This document shows positions 41,737-50,888 of a stretch of 64,000 nucleotides of DNA, one piece after another. The first letter of the stretch is position 1; each line of letters opens with the position of its first letter. Source of the stretch: JABCZS01 sp041660525 (lineage in GTDB: Bacteria; Pseudomonadota; Gammaproteobacteria; JABCZS01); contig JBAZWD010000001.1 of NCBI GenBank assembly GCA_041660525.1, positions 124,001-188,000 on the forward strand. The letters run 5' to 3'. The notes below the pieces were generated by a model. The model made no database searches, was not told where the DNA came from, and was given only the letters and a program-made list of their open reading frames with translations. The position numbers and the translations under genes are program-made.

Positions 41737-42549
41737 ATGAAAAATTCATGGATGCTAGTGGGATTATCATTTTTAACCATGCCAAGCTTTGCCAACATAG
41801 ATGCAGATGATATTATTTTTTATGCAGGTTTAGCAGGCGGGGGGGCTTATCACACTGCGCAGCTTGAAAGAAACAGCTCAAATTTTGTAACATCACCATC
41901 CTCGCCGGAGCCTGTTAGCCAAAGTTCATTGCCTTATTCTGGAAACATAGATGAATTTGCAAGTGTCGGACAATTACAAATTGGTGCCGGCCTGCGTTAT
42001 GAATTTTTATATTTGGGTCTTGAAGCATTAGGACAACTCTCTAATGGAGACTTTGGTTCTACACAAGGAGAATTTGATTTAATAGGCGCGCCTAGTTCCG
42101 GCTTTCCCTCAAGTACATTTGCTTTTGATTCCCATTTACAAACCAATGATGTTGAACCCGCCATAGATTTTAAACCCGGATTATTTTTATCAGATGACAC
42201 ATTGTTATATGGTCGTATCGGTGCAGCATGGAATGAAGTGTCGTTAACCGATACGGCCCACTATGATCTTGTCAACCATGGTGTCATATTCGATGCTTCC
42301 ACAACACAATCAGAAGATGTCATCGCATTACGTTTAGGTTTAGGTGTAGAACATTATTTACGGGAACAATTTACCATTTTTATGGATTATACCTATACAA
42401 ATTATGGCGACATTTCTCTGACTAGAAATGAGAATCTTTCCGGAACCATAGGAGAAGATTTTACTTTAGACTTTGCAATCAACGACCACAGCAATGCCAG
42501 CGATATTAACAAGCAAGTGGTGATGCTAGGATTTAATTACTACTTGTAG
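41737..42549 (+). CDS. Outer-membrane beta-barrel protein, tandem copy 2
   Basis: 270 aa, paralogue of the gene just upstream (10 bases apart). Shared landmarks: IIFYAGLAGGGAYH, QLQIGAGLRYEFLYLGLEAL, AIDFKPGLFLSDDTLLYGR, LRLGLGVEHYLREQFTIFMD and the identical ending VMLGFNYYL. The 3' DNA of the two genes is also nearly identical. Loops between strands differ in length and sequence, as expected of surface-exposed parts. The 3' end overlaps convergent znuA by 17 bases. Confidence 0.82.
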   Translation: MKNSWMLVGLSFLTMPSFANIDADDIIFYAGLAGGGAYHTAQLERNSSNFVTSPSSPEPVSQSSLPYSGNIDEFASVGQLQIGAGLRYEFLYLGLEALGQLSNGDFGSTQGEFDLIGAPSSGFPSSTFAFDSHLQTNDVEPAIDFKPGLFLSDDTLLYGRIGAAWNEVSLTDTAHYDLVNHGVIFDASTTQSEDVIALRLGLGVEHYLREQFTIFMDYTYTNYGDISLTRNENLSGTIGEDFTLDFAINDHSNASDINKQVVMLGFNYYL

Positions 42550-43435
42550 CATTTAAACAAGTTTGTAATGAACTAGCAAGAGAAGTTAACAAATGGGAAT
42601 ATCCAGTAAAACCATGGCCCACGGTTCCTTCTGGATTTAAAACGCCTTCACGTACCCCCGTACCTTTTGCAATCATATCGACAATGGCGGGTTTAAATTG
42701 TGGTTCTGAAAAAATACACACTACATTTTTTTGTTTAATTAATTTCTGAATTTCACTGATATGTTTCGCACTTGGCATAATTTCTGGATTTAGGGTAATA
42801 ATGCCCACTGCATTAAGGTTATAGCGTTTTTCTAAATATTGATACGCATCATGAAATACGATAAAAGGTTTGTTTTGAATAGCTGCTAAATCTTTACTTA
42901 ATTGTTGGTCTAGTTGTGATAATTGTTGGTTGATTTTTTTCGCATTAGCTTCATAAATATTTTTATGTTCAACGTCAATATTCGAAAGCGCTTGCGCAAT
43001 TGCTGATACTAAAATTTGGCTGCGAATAGGATCAAGCCAAACATGGGGATCAAATCCAGTATGCGCATGATCATGATTGTGATCATGATTAGTGCGAAAC
43101 GGCAAAGGATTTAATCCGGGTGTTGTTAATAATGCTAATGTTTTTGTTGTATTAGGTAATTGTGAAATTGTTTTAATTAAAAAAGTTTCTAAAGATTCAC
43201 TGACCCAAATCACTAAATCAGCGGAATTTAAATCTGAAACTTGTGAAGGCTTAAGCGCATAACTGTGCGGTGATGCACCGGGTGCTACTAATAAAATAGG
43301 CTCTCCAACATTTTGCATCACGCCTTGTGTCAGCGCATAAATAGGACTGATCGTCACCACAACTTTAGGCGCAGCATATAAAGCTCCCGTCATTGCGAGC
43401 GTAGCGAAGCAAACCAGATTTATAAAAAATCTCAT
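42533..43435 (-). CDS. znuA: Zinc ABC transporter substrate-binding protein
   Basis: 300 aa, periplasmic cluster A-I metal receptor. Signal peptide (LVCFATLAMTGALYAA). Metal ligands are visible: SPHSYALKPSQ (His), the His-rich loop NHDHNHDHAHTGFDPHVWLD typical of zinc ZnuA, VFHDAYQYLEKRY, and CIFSEPQFKPAI. The stop lies within the 3' end of the convergent outer-membrane gene. queF lies immediately upstream, with the stop of queF and the start of znuA adjacent. Confidence 0.94.
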   Translation of the reverse strand: MRFFINLVCFATLAMTGALYAAPKVVVTISPIYALTQGVMQNVGEPILLVAPGASPHSYALKPSQVSDLNSADLVIWVSESLETFLIKTISQLPNTTKTLALLTTPGLNPLPFRTNHDHNHDHAHTGFDPHVWLDPIRSQILVSAIAQALSNIDVEHKNIYEANAKKINQQLSQLDQQLSKDLAAIQNKPFIVFHDAYQYLEKRYNLNAVGIITLNPEIMPSAKHISEIQKLIKQKNVVCIFSEPQFKPAIVDMIAKGTGVREGVLNPEGTVGHGFTGYSHLLTSLASSLQTCLNATSSN

Positions 43436-44212
43436 CTATTGTCTCCATAATCTTAATGAGTAAACAGGAATTTCACTACTGCTACGCACAGGATTAATAT
43501 CTAATCCACCTCTGCGGGTATAATATGCTGCCACTGTTAATTTTTCTGGCGCGCAAAGCTGCCAAATATCCGCGAATATACGTTCAACACATTGCTCATG
43601 AAAATCTTGATGATCGCGAAATGAAACAATATAACGTAACAAACCTGCATGATTAATTTGTTTCCCGGAATAATCGATAACGATCGTCGCCCAATCCGGC
43701 TGATTCGTAACAGGACAATTGGATTTTAATAAATGCGAATAAACTGTTTGCGAAACATGATTACTTTCACATTTTAAATAATCAGGATTCACATGATAAG
43801 TATCACAGGTTATCTCTTGATCATCTAAACAAATGCCCGAGAGGATTTTAAATGATGCATTGTTAACTTCATTTAATTTTTTTAATTGCACTTGCACTTT
43901 TGCACCGCACGCAGCACTTAAATCTTTTTTTAATAGTTCATAAAGCGCATCGATAGATTCAATTTTTGTTTGATTAAACGAATTTAAATAAAGTTTAAAT
44001 GATTTAGATTCAATTAAATTTGGACTATTACAAGGAAAAATAAATTCAGCTACACAAACTTCAGGCTTGCCTTGTGGATTTAACCAGGAAAGCTCATAAC
44101 CATGCCATAAATCAAACCCAAATAAATCCAGCGTACTTTTTCTAGCAATGGGGAATAATAGCTCGGGGGTATAGGTTTCGATGTATGCTGATTTTTGACC
44201 CAGAGGTATCAT
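43436..44212 (-). CDS. queF: NADPH-dependent 7-cyano-7-deazaguanine reductase
   Basis: 258 aa, bimodular YqeK-type T-fold QueF that reduces preQ0 to preQ1 for queuosine. Seen: LFPIARKSTLDLFGFDLWHG YELSWL (two pieces), the QueF motif VAEFIFPCNSPNLIESKSFK, and the second domain with catalytic Cys in LKSNCPVTNQPDWATI and ESNHVSQTVYSH. The E-H-C catalytic pieces are in place. It diverges from znuC over 43 bases and runs into znuA, so a tRNA modification gene sits between the parts of a zinc uptake locus. Confidence 0.95.
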   Translation of the reverse strand: MIPLGQKSAYIETYTPELLFPIARKSTLDLFGFDLWHGYELSWLNPQGKPEVCVAEFIFPCNSPNLIESKSFKLYLNSFNQTKIESIDALYELLKKDLSAACGAKVQVQLKKLNEVNNASFKILSGICLDDQEITCDTYHVNPDYLKCESNHVSQTVYSHLLKSNCPVTNQPDWATIVIDYSGKQINHAGLLRYIVSFRDHQDFHEQCVERIFADIWQLCAPEKLTVAAYYTRRGGLDINPVRSSSEIPVYSLRLWRQ

Positions 44213-44232
44213 TGTTTATCTCCCATTTGTTG

Positions 44233-44238
44233 TATAAT
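44233..44238 (+). promoter_or_regulatory. Likely -10 element of znuCB, with Zur-box-like surroundings
   Basis: TATAAT stands 17 bases before the znuC ATG inside TTGTTGTATAATGCATTA, which loosely resembles a Zur box (TGTTATAATATAACA core). It lies in the 43-base divergent gap with queF. The match is weak and the Zur role is inferred from the gene's function. Confidence 0.4.
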
Positions 44239-44255
44239 GCATTAAGGGGAGCCAT

Positions 44256-44999
44256 ATGATACCACAATCCGAACCTTTATTAACCGCAAGCGATCTCGGC
44301 GTTAAGTTTAATGAACGCTGGGTGCTTAAGCATGTTTCTTTTAGTATTCGGCCTAAAGAAATTGTGACCTTGATTGGGCCCAACGGCTGTGGGAAAACAA
44401 CGCTGGTTAAAACCATGTTAGGTTTATTAAAACCTAACCACGGCAGCATTACGAAGGCTGCCGATTTAAAAATTGGCTATATGCCGCAACGATTTGTGAT
44501 TGAGCCGACCTTGCCAATTACCGTGTCACGATTTTTAAAACTTTCTAATAATAATTTAGATGAACAAGAAGAATTATTTCACACTTTAGGTATCTCACAT
44601 TTACAAAAAACTGAATTACAACACTTATCCGGCGGTGAAACGCAACGGGTGTTAATGGCTTATGCATTATTAGGTAAACCGAATTTATTGGTTTTGGATG
44701 AACCGATACAAGGCGTGGATGTCGGTGGTCAAATTGAACTGTATCATTTAATTCTCCAATTACGCGATTATTTGAATTGCGGTATTTTTATGGTCTCACA
44801 TGATTTGCATTTAGTCATGGCCAATACCGATCGTGTGATTTGTTTGAACCAACATATTTGCTGCGAAGGCAAACCCGAATCGGTATTAAATGATCCCGCT
44901 TATTTAGCTTTATTTGGTGAAAGTGCTGCACATTCTTTAGCGCTTTATAGCCATAAACATGACCACCATCATACCCTAGCCGGCGAAGAGAAAATATAA
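44256..44999 (+). CDS. znuC: Zinc ABC transporter ATP-binding protein
   Basis: 247 aa. Walker A LIGPNGCGKTTLVKTML, signature HLSGGETQRVLMAYALL, Walker B LLVLDEPIQGVDVGG, and a switch His in FMVSHDLHLVMA. The C-terminus is His-rich (YSHKHDHHHTLAGE), as in ZnuC proteins, perhaps for metal sensing. Overlaps znuB by one base. Confidence 0.95.
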   Translation: MIPQSEPLLTASDLGVKFNERWVLKHVSFSIRPKEIVTLIGPNGCGKTTLVKTMLGLLKPNHGSITKAADLKIGYMPQRFVIEPTLPITVSRFLKLSNNNLDEQEELFHTLGISHLQKTELQHLSGGETQRVLMAYALLGKPNLLVLDEPIQGVDVGGQIELYHLILQLRDYLNCGIFMVSHDLHLVMANTDRVICLNQHICCEGKPESVLNDPAYLALFGESAAHSLALYSHKHDHHHTLAGEEKI

Positions 45000-45775
45000 T
45001 GGAAGAATTTTTACAACGTGCCCTTTTAGGTGGTTTAGGTTTAGCCTTAATTGCAGGGCCGCTTGGCGTATTTATTGTTTGGCGGCGCATGGCTTATTTT
45101 GGCGATACATTATCACACAGCGCATTATTAGGCGTGGGTTTAGGTTTTTGGTTATCCATTAATCCTATTCTTACCGTTATGCTGGTCTGTATTATTTTGG
45201 CGATTTCCTTAGTCGCATTGCAATCGAATCAAAAATTAGCCAGTGATACCTTACTCGGTATTTTAGCGCACAGTACTTTATCGCTGGGGATTATTGTTGT
45301 CGCATTTTTACAAGGCCTGCGCGTGGATTTATTCGGCTATTTATTTGGTGATATTTTAGCGATCAGCTGGCAGGAAGTTTTTTATATTTATATCATTGCA
45401 GCCATCATTTTGGTGATCATCATTAAACTGTGGCGCTCATTATTACTCTCTACATTAAACCCAGATTTAGCGGTTGTGGCAGGGCTCTCGCCCCGCAAAT
45501 TGCAAATTATTTTAATGTTGTTATTAGCCATGGTCATCGCCGTGGCCATGAAGATCATAGGGGTTTTGTTGATTACTTCTTTATTGATTATCCCAGCCGC
45601 CTGTGCACGGAATTTTGCAAAATCACCGGAGCAAATGGCAGTTTTGGCCAGTATCATCGGGATGATTGCGGTCAGTCTAGGTCTTTTTGCCTCGCTGCAT
45701 TTTGATTTACCAACCGGGCCAGCTATAGTTGTGAGTGCAGCCTTTTTATTTTTAATCTCGAGAATAAAGTCATGA
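44999..45775 (+). CDS. znuB: Zinc ABC transporter permease
   Basis: 258 aa, inner-membrane ABC-3 family permease with about seven to eight spans. Seen: RALLGGLGLALIAGPLGVFI, VWRRMAYFGDTLSHSALLGV (a family hallmark), DTLLGILAHSTLSLG, LFGYLFGDILAISWQEV and VGVLLITSLLIIPAACAR-like GVLLITSLLIIPAACAR. Coupled to znuC (one-base overlap) and to the downstream binding protein gene (four bases). Confidence 0.95.
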   Translation: MEEFLQRALLGGLGLALIAGPLGVFIVWRRMAYFGDTLSHSALLGVGLGFWLSINPILTVMLVCIILAISLVALQSNQKLASDTLLGILAHSTLSLGIIVVAFLQGLRVDLFGYLFGDILAISWQEVFYIYIIAAIILVIIIKLWRSLLLSTLNPDLAVVAGLSPRKLQIILMLLLAMVIAVAMKIIGVLLITSLLIIPAACARNFAKSPEQMAVLASIIGMIAVSLGLFASLHFDLPTGPAIVVSAAFLFLISRIKS

Positions 45776-46542
45776 AAAAATACCTACTTTTATTATGTGC
45801 ACTTATGCCATTCTCATTATTGGCCGATGAAATCGTTAAGCGAAAAATCATGGTCAGCGGCTATGTTTGGCCACCGTTTGTTGAGTTAAACGGTCGTGAA
45901 TATCAAGGTTTAACCTTAGACTTAATTGATGCCGCCAATGCGGTGCAAGGTGATTTTATATTTGAATTTATATTGACCACTCCGGATAATCGCCATAAAG
46001 ATTTTTACCAGAAAAAATTTGATATGATGTTCTTTGAAGATATCGACTGGGATTGGCTCGCCTATCCAGTGAGTGCCTCAACGCCTTTAATTAAAGGAAC
46101 GGAATTATTTATTGCGCTCGATAAAACCGGACGTACAGAAACTTTCTTTCAAGAGCTGAATAAAAAATCACTCAGCGCCGTCGCCGGCATGCATTACTCA
46201 TTTGCTGGACAAAACTCTGATGAAAAATACTTAAAAGAACATTTCAATATTCGTTTAATGCCAACGCCTGCTGATGTTTTACAAGATGTACTTCAAGACA
46301 AAGCTGAAATTGGCGTGATCAATAGTATTTCTTTAGAGCAAGCTTTTCTTCAAGACCCGGGTCTGAAAAAGAAAATTTTAATTTCTAAAAAAATTGATCA
46401 AGACTTTGTGCTGAGTATTTTAAACCGTAACAATAGCGCGATGAGTATCGAACAGGTTAATCTTATGATTGATCGTTTGAAAAAAGAAGGTATTTTAGAT
46501 AAGTTATGGGAAAAGTATAACATTAAACCCAATGTAAAATAA
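45772..46542 (+). CDS. Periplasmic solute-binding protein family 3
   Basis: 256 aa. A signal peptide (KKYLLLLCALMPFSLLADE) leads to an SBP_bac_3-like domain: IMVSGYVWPPFVELNGREYQ, GLTLDLIDAANAVQGDF, FDMMFFEDIDWDWLAYPVSA, TPLIKGTELFIAL, DVLQDVLQDKAEIGVINSIS and IDRLKKEGILDKLWEKY. Such domains bind amino acids or serve as sensors. It overlaps znuB by four bases, an unusual position. Whether it works with ZnuBC or independently is unknown. Confidence 0.83.
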   Translation: MKKYLLLLCALMPFSLLADEIVKRKIMVSGYVWPPFVELNGREYQGLTLDLIDAANAVQGDFIFEFILTTPDNRHKDFYQKKFDMMFFEDIDWDWLAYPVSASTPLIKGTELFIALDKTGRTETFFQELNKKSLSAVAGMHYSFAGQNSDEKYLKEHFNIRLMPTPADVLQDVLQDKAEIGVINSISLEQAFLQDPGLKKKILISKKIDQDFVLSILNRNNSAMSIEQVNLMIDRLKKEGILDKLWEKYNIKPNVK

Positions 46543-46562
46543 TTTGTAATACAAACACCAGC

Positions 46563-46582
46563 GGGCAAAAGATTTTTCGCCC
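46563..46582 (-). terminator. Palindromic terminator-like element after glmS
   Basis: GGGC-AAAA (46563-46570) pairs with TTTT-C-GCCC (46574-46582), with a three-base loop and one bulged C. It lies in the 59-base convergent gap between glmS and the solute-binding protein gene and could end transcription in both directions. Confidence 0.5.
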
Positions 46583-46601
46583 CTACGGATGTTGGTAAAA
46601 A

Positions 46602-48434
46602 TCAACCCACCGTCACAGACTTCGCCAAATTTCTCGGCTGATCAACATCCGTGCCTTTTAAAACGGCCACATGATACGCTAATAATTGCATCGGGATCGC
46701 AAATAATAATGGCCAGAACATCGCATCAACATTTCCCATAGGCACATGCACAACTGTTTCACCGGCAATGGTAATGTTTGCATTGGTAAATACAATTAAT
46801 TTACCACCACGTGTGCGAACTTCTTCGAGATTGCTTAATAATTTATCCAGTAGCGCATCATCTGGTGCAATAGCAATAACAGGCATATCTTCATCCACCA
46901 AAGCCAAGGGCCCATGCTTTAATTCTCCGATGGGATAAGCTTGTGCATGAATATAGGAAATTTCTTTTAATTTTAAAGCACCTTCACGCGCTATTGGAAA
47001 ATATTCACCACGACCTAAAAATAAAGCGTGTTGTTTATCTTTTAAAGTATGGGCAATTTTAGCGATACTCGCATCTAATTTTAAACCCGCTTGCAATAAA
47101 TCCGGCACACTTTGAAACGCGTGCACAAATTCGCTTTCTTTAAACGTAGGATTATGACGACGCGCCAATGATAACGTTAATAATAACAATCCTGCTAATT
47201 GTGTTGTAAATGCTTTCGTGGATGCCACGCCAATTTCAGGACCCGCACGCGTTAACAATACCAAATCGGATTCGCGCACAATGGCGCTTTCGGGCACATT
47301 GCAAATAGCCAATGTTTTTAAATAATGCGGCTTGCCTAATTGCAACGCAGCCAATGTATCTGCGGTTTCGCCAGATTGTGAAATTACCACGAGTAAAGCA
47401 TTTTCTGGAACTATAGCTTGCCGGTAACGGTATTCACTGGCAATTTCTACATGGCAAGGAAGGCGAGCATATTTTTCTATCAATAAACGTGCAACCTGCG
47501 CAGCATGATAACTGGTGCCACACGCTACAAAATGCAAGGCTTGAACTTTATCAAATATTTTATCGGCTTCATAACCAAAAGCTGCATCTAATACATGATC
47601 AGGACTGCAACGACCTTCTAAGGTCATACGCAGAGCATGAGGCTGTTCAAAAATTTCTTTTTGCATAAAATGTGCGTATTGACCTTTGTCTGCACTGGTA
47701 TATAAATCTGTAGTCGCCGTTTTGACTTCTCGCTCAACTGGATTATCGTGTGCATCAAAAATATGCACTTGCTTTTTCGATAATTCTGCAATATCGCCTT
47801 CTTGTAAATAAATCAGACGTTGCGTAACAGGTAAAAGCGCTAAATGATCAGACGCAAAATAATTTTCATCAAAACCTAAACCAATAACCAAGGGCGCACC
47901 ATTACGTACAGCAATTAAATGATCCGGTTCATTAAACGCCATAACACCTATAGAATATGCGCCTTTGAGATCATTAACCGCCAAACGCACAGCTTGTAAT
48001 AAAGAAATATTAGCTTTACGTTTTTCATAAATTAAATGCGCGATGACTTCTGTATCGGTATCTGAAGTAAATACATAATTTAATTTTTCAAGATGCGTTT
48101 TTATTTCTTGAAAGTTTTCGATAATGCCGTTATGTACGACGATGATGGCATCTTTTTCACCGGATAAATGCGGATGCGCATTATCAATACTGGGTTTTCC
48201 GTGTGTTGCCCAACGTGTGTGCGCAATACCAATGTGACCGTGAACGGGATGATGCGATAATGCTTCTTCTAATTTATTGACTTTGCCTTGTACACGCACG
48301 CGTTCTAAACGGTGATCATCGGTAATAACGGCTAGGCCCGCAGAATCATAACCGCGGTATTCCATGCGTTTTAAGCCTTCTAGTAAAATAGGGCTTACAT
48401 TACGTTGTAAAATTGCACCGACTATTCCACACAT
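46602..48434 (-). CDS. glmS: Glutamine-fructose-6-phosphate aminotransferase (isomerising)
   Basis: 610 aa, first step of UDP-GlcNAc synthesis: fructose-6-P plus glutamine to glucosamine-6-P. N-terminal glutaminase with Cys at position 2 (MCGIVGAILQRN), HTRWATHGKPS and the SDTDTEV loop; two SIS domains with VACGTSYHAAQVARL, VISQSGETADTLAAL, CNVPESAIVRESD and EIGVASTKAFTTQL. It ends DQPRNLAKSVTVG as expected. Overlaps glmU by one base. Confidence 0.97.
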   Translation of the reverse strand: MCGIVGAILQRNVSPILLEGLKRMEYRGYDSAGLAVITDDHRLERVRVQGKVNKLEEALSHHPVHGHIGIAHTRWATHGKPSIDNAHPHLSGEKDAIIVVHNGIIENFQEIKTHLEKLNYVFTSDTDTEVIAHLIYEKRKANISLLQAVRLAVNDLKGAYSIGVMAFNEPDHLIAVRNGAPLVIGLGFDENYFASDHLALLPVTQRLIYLQEGDIAELSKKQVHIFDAHDNPVEREVKTATTDLYTSADKGQYAHFMQKEIFEQPHALRMTLEGRCSPDHVLDAAFGYEADKIFDKVQALHFVACGTSYHAAQVARLLIEKYARLPCHVEIASEYRYRQAIVPENALLVVISQSGETADTLAALQLGKPHYLKTLAICNVPESAIVRESDLVLLTRAGPEIGVASTKAFTTQLAGLLLLTLSLARRHNPTFKESEFVHAFQSVPDLLQAGLKLDASIAKIAHTLKDKQHALFLGRGEYFPIAREGALKLKEISYIHAQAYPIGELKHGPLALVDEDMPVIAIAPDDALLDKLLSNLEEVRTRGGKLIVFTNANITIAGETVVHVPMGNVDAMFWPLLFAIPMQLLAYHVAVLKGTDVDQPRNLAKSVTVG

Positions 48435-49795
48435 TATTTTTCCTCATTGCGCCAATTCTTGACGCTGATTTGTTTTGCACGGCCCACTGTTAATTGTTGA
48501 TCCGGTGCATTTTTAGTTAATACTGTTCCCGCACCAATCACGGCGTTTTCACCCACTATAACCGGTGCGACTAATGCTGAATTAGATCCAATAAAAGCAC
48601 CGTCTTTAATAATCGTTTTATGTTTATTCACGCCATCATAATTACACGTAATCGTACCGGCGCCAATGTTAACGTTTGCGCCCACTTCACTATCACCAAC
48701 ATAGCTCAAGTGATTCACTTTAGAATGCGTACCCAGCTGTGTTTTTTTCAATTCAACAAAATTACCCACGTGTGCATGCGCGTGCAAATGACAACCTGGG
48801 CGTATGCGTGCAAATGGACCAATAATACAGTCATTTTCAATGACAGTATCTTCAATAATGGAATAGGGTTTAATATGCACATTGTCACCGATATGTACAT
48901 TGCGCAAAATCACATGCGCATCAACTTTTACATTTTTACCGATATGCACATCGCCTTCAATAATCACATCGATATCTATCGTGACATCTTCTTGTATCAT
49001 TAATTTACCGCGAATATCAAGGCGGTTAGGATCCATCACAGTTAAACCCAAGCCCATTAACTGTTCAACTTGTTCGCGTTGCACATAACGCTCGGCTATT
49101 GCTAATTGATTTTTGGTATTAATACCAAAACCTTGCATAGGATCATTTAACTTGTAAGCAAATATTTCATGACCAGCCTGCTTTGCAAGCGGAATTAAAT
49201 CGGGTAAATAATATTCGCCCGCAGCATTTTGATTTTTAATTTTAGGCAAGAAAATATTCAATAAGGTTGTATCGGCAATATAACCGCCAACCGCTGCTTC
49301 TCGTATAGCTTTTTCAGATGCCGTGGTATCTTTTTCTTCAACGATACGTTTGATATGATTATTTTCATCACGTAATACACGTCCCAAGCCTGTAGGATTA
49401 TCAGGCTCAAAACTTAACATTCCAACCGAGCCTATAGGCGCTTTGGCAATAAAATCTTGCAGCGTATGGGCTTTTAATAAAGGCACGTCGCCCAATAGCA
49501 TTAAAGTACGATTTGCACTCACTTGGGGAAGGGCTTGTAAAACCGCATGCGCTGTTCCCAAAGTTTCCGTTTGTTCAATAAATGTACAATCTGTGCCAGC
49601 TAATGTTAATTCTAAGGCAGCACGATTATCAGGACTGACTATGATATATATGGCTTGTGGCTTTAAAACTTGAGCGTTTTCAATAAGATGCAAAATCCAA
49701 GGCCGACCCGCTAAGGGGTGCAACACTTTAGGTTGATTTGAATGCATCCGCGTACCTTTTCCGGCCGCGAGAATGATGATGGCTAAATCTGACAT
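48434..49795 (-). CDS. glmU: Bifunctional UDP-GlcNAc pyrophosphorylase / GlcN-1-P acetyltransferase
   Basis: 453 aa. The N-terminal uridyltransferase has IIILAAGKGTRMHSNQPKVL, TLMLLGDVPLLKAHT and VGGYIADTTLL. The C-terminal left-handed beta-helix has hexapeptide repeats and VELKKTQLGTHSKVNHLSYV, IGAGTITCNYDGVNKHKT and IGSNSALVAPVIVGENAVIG. ATG 49795 matches the family start; a start six codons earlier is less likely. It feeds peptidoglycan and LPS synthesis together with glmS. Confidence 0.97.
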   Translation of the reverse strand: MSDLAIIILAAGKGTRMHSNQPKVLHPLAGRPWILHLIENAQVLKPQAIYIIVSPDNRAALELTLAGTDCTFIEQTETLGTAHAVLQALPQVSANRTLMLLGDVPLLKAHTLQDFIAKAPIGSVGMLSFEPDNPTGLGRVLRDENNHIKRIVEEKDTTASEKAIREAAVGGYIADTTLLNIFLPKIKNQNAAGEYYLPDLIPLAKQAGHEIFAYKLNDPMQGFGINTKNQLAIAERYVQREQVEQLMGLGLTVMDPNRLDIRGKLMIQEDVTIDIDVIIEGDVHIGKNVKVDAHVILRNVHIGDNVHIKPYSIIEDTVIENDCIIGPFARIRPGCHLHAHAHVGNFVELKKTQLGTHSKVNHLSYVGDSEVGANVNIGAGTITCNYDGVNKHKTIIKDGAFIGSNSALVAPVIVGENAVIGAGTVLTKNAPDQQLTVGRAKQISVKNWRNEEK

Positions 49796-49873
49796 GATGG
49801 TGCATTGTTCCATATATGCTCTAGTTTAGCAATAATTTAAGGTAAGGTGCTGTTTTTCACGTATAATGGACGC

Positions 49874-50836
49874 ATGAAAAATGATGCTATTATGAAGTTC
49901 AATAGATTAATCGATGCTACTGCTTTTTCTCCATTATCTTTTGGAGACTCGAGCGCATGGGTAGGACATCTCCCATTTGCAGCGTGGGTAATAAGAGAAA
50001 CCTCCCCGCGTATTTTTGTTGAGCTCGGCACCCATTTTGGAACATCTTATTTTTCTTTTTGCCAAGCGGTTAAAGCACACCAATTAAACACTAAATGTTA
50101 TGCGGTAGATACTTGGCAAGGAGATGAACATGCCGGTATATACGGGGAAGAGGTATTTCAAAAAGTCGCTGCGCACCAAGCAGAACACTATGCGGAATTT
50201 TCCAGCCTTTTACGCATGAAATTTGATGAAGCCTTATCTTATTTTTCAGATGGTTCCGTTGATTTATTACATATTGATGGCTTTCATACTTATGAGGCAG
50301 TCAAACACGATTTTGAAACTTGGTTACCCAAGCTATCAGATGGCGCCATTGTATTATTCCATGATATTAGTGTACGTGAAAAAGGGTTTGGTGTTTGGCG
50401 CTATTGGGATGAGCTAAAAGAAAAATATCCAGTTCATTTTGAATTTGATCATTGCTATGGCTTAGGTATATTACAAGTAGGTGAAAAAAATTCTTTTTTA
50501 AATAAAACCTGGCTAAGCGATCAAGCTCAACCTGATTTAAAACGTTTTTTTTCAGCTTTGGGTCAAATACATTTAGATAAATATGCAAGCGTTGTCAACG
50601 TCCAAACCTTGCAAATGCAATTGCAAGTTAAAGATCAACAGATAAATGATCTAACCGTAATATTGCAGGATAAAGAACAACAATTTACTCATCAAGCTTC
50701 GCTTGTGAAAAAATATGAAATAAACATTGCTAATTTAAACCATGTTATTAATGATATATACGCATCAAACAGCTGGCGTATCTGTGGACCGCTGCGCGGT
50801 TTACGTAATATTTTGAAAAAATTAAAGACAATCTAA
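49874..50836 (+). CDS. Class I methyltransferase with coiled coil and glycosyltransferase-type tail
   Basis: 320 aa. Methyltransferase_24-like core: IFVELGTHFGTSYFSFCQAV (motif I), CYAVDTWQGDEHAGIYGEE, VDLLHIDGFHTYEAVKHDF, and VLFHDISVREKGFGVWRYW. Residues ~240-290 form a coiled coil (MQLQVKDQQINDLTVILQDK). The end, SNSWRICGPLRGLRNILKKL, is the SxSWRxxxPLR motif seen at the C-terminus of many polysaccharide glycosyltransferases. It probably methylates a surface glycan. ATG 49874 is the favoured start; TATAAT at 49862-49867 lies very close. Confidence 0.8.
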   Translation: MKNDAIMKFNRLIDATAFSPLSFGDSSAWVGHLPFAAWVIRETSPRIFVELGTHFGTSYFSFCQAVKAHQLNTKCYAVDTWQGDEHAGIYGEEVFQKVAAHQAEHYAEFSSLLRMKFDEALSYFSDGSVDLLHIDGFHTYEAVKHDFETWLPKLSDGAIVLFHDISVREKGFGVWRYWDELKEKYPVHFEFDHCYGLGILQVGEKNSFLNKTWLSDQAQPDLKRFFSALGQIHLDKYASVVNVQTLQMQLQVKDQQINDLTVILQDKEQQFTHQASLVKKYEINIANLNHVINDIYASNSWRICGPLRGLRNILKKLKTI

Positions 50837-50888
50837 ATATATTTAATAATAAAAACATCTTGCGCATATTTTTCTAATTTTAAAATAG

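Noticed and set aside
48620..49003. A 127-codon open frame on the plus strand opposite glmU
   Set aside because: It mirrors the hexapeptide repeats of glmU on the other strand, has no ribosome-binding site and no recognisable domain.
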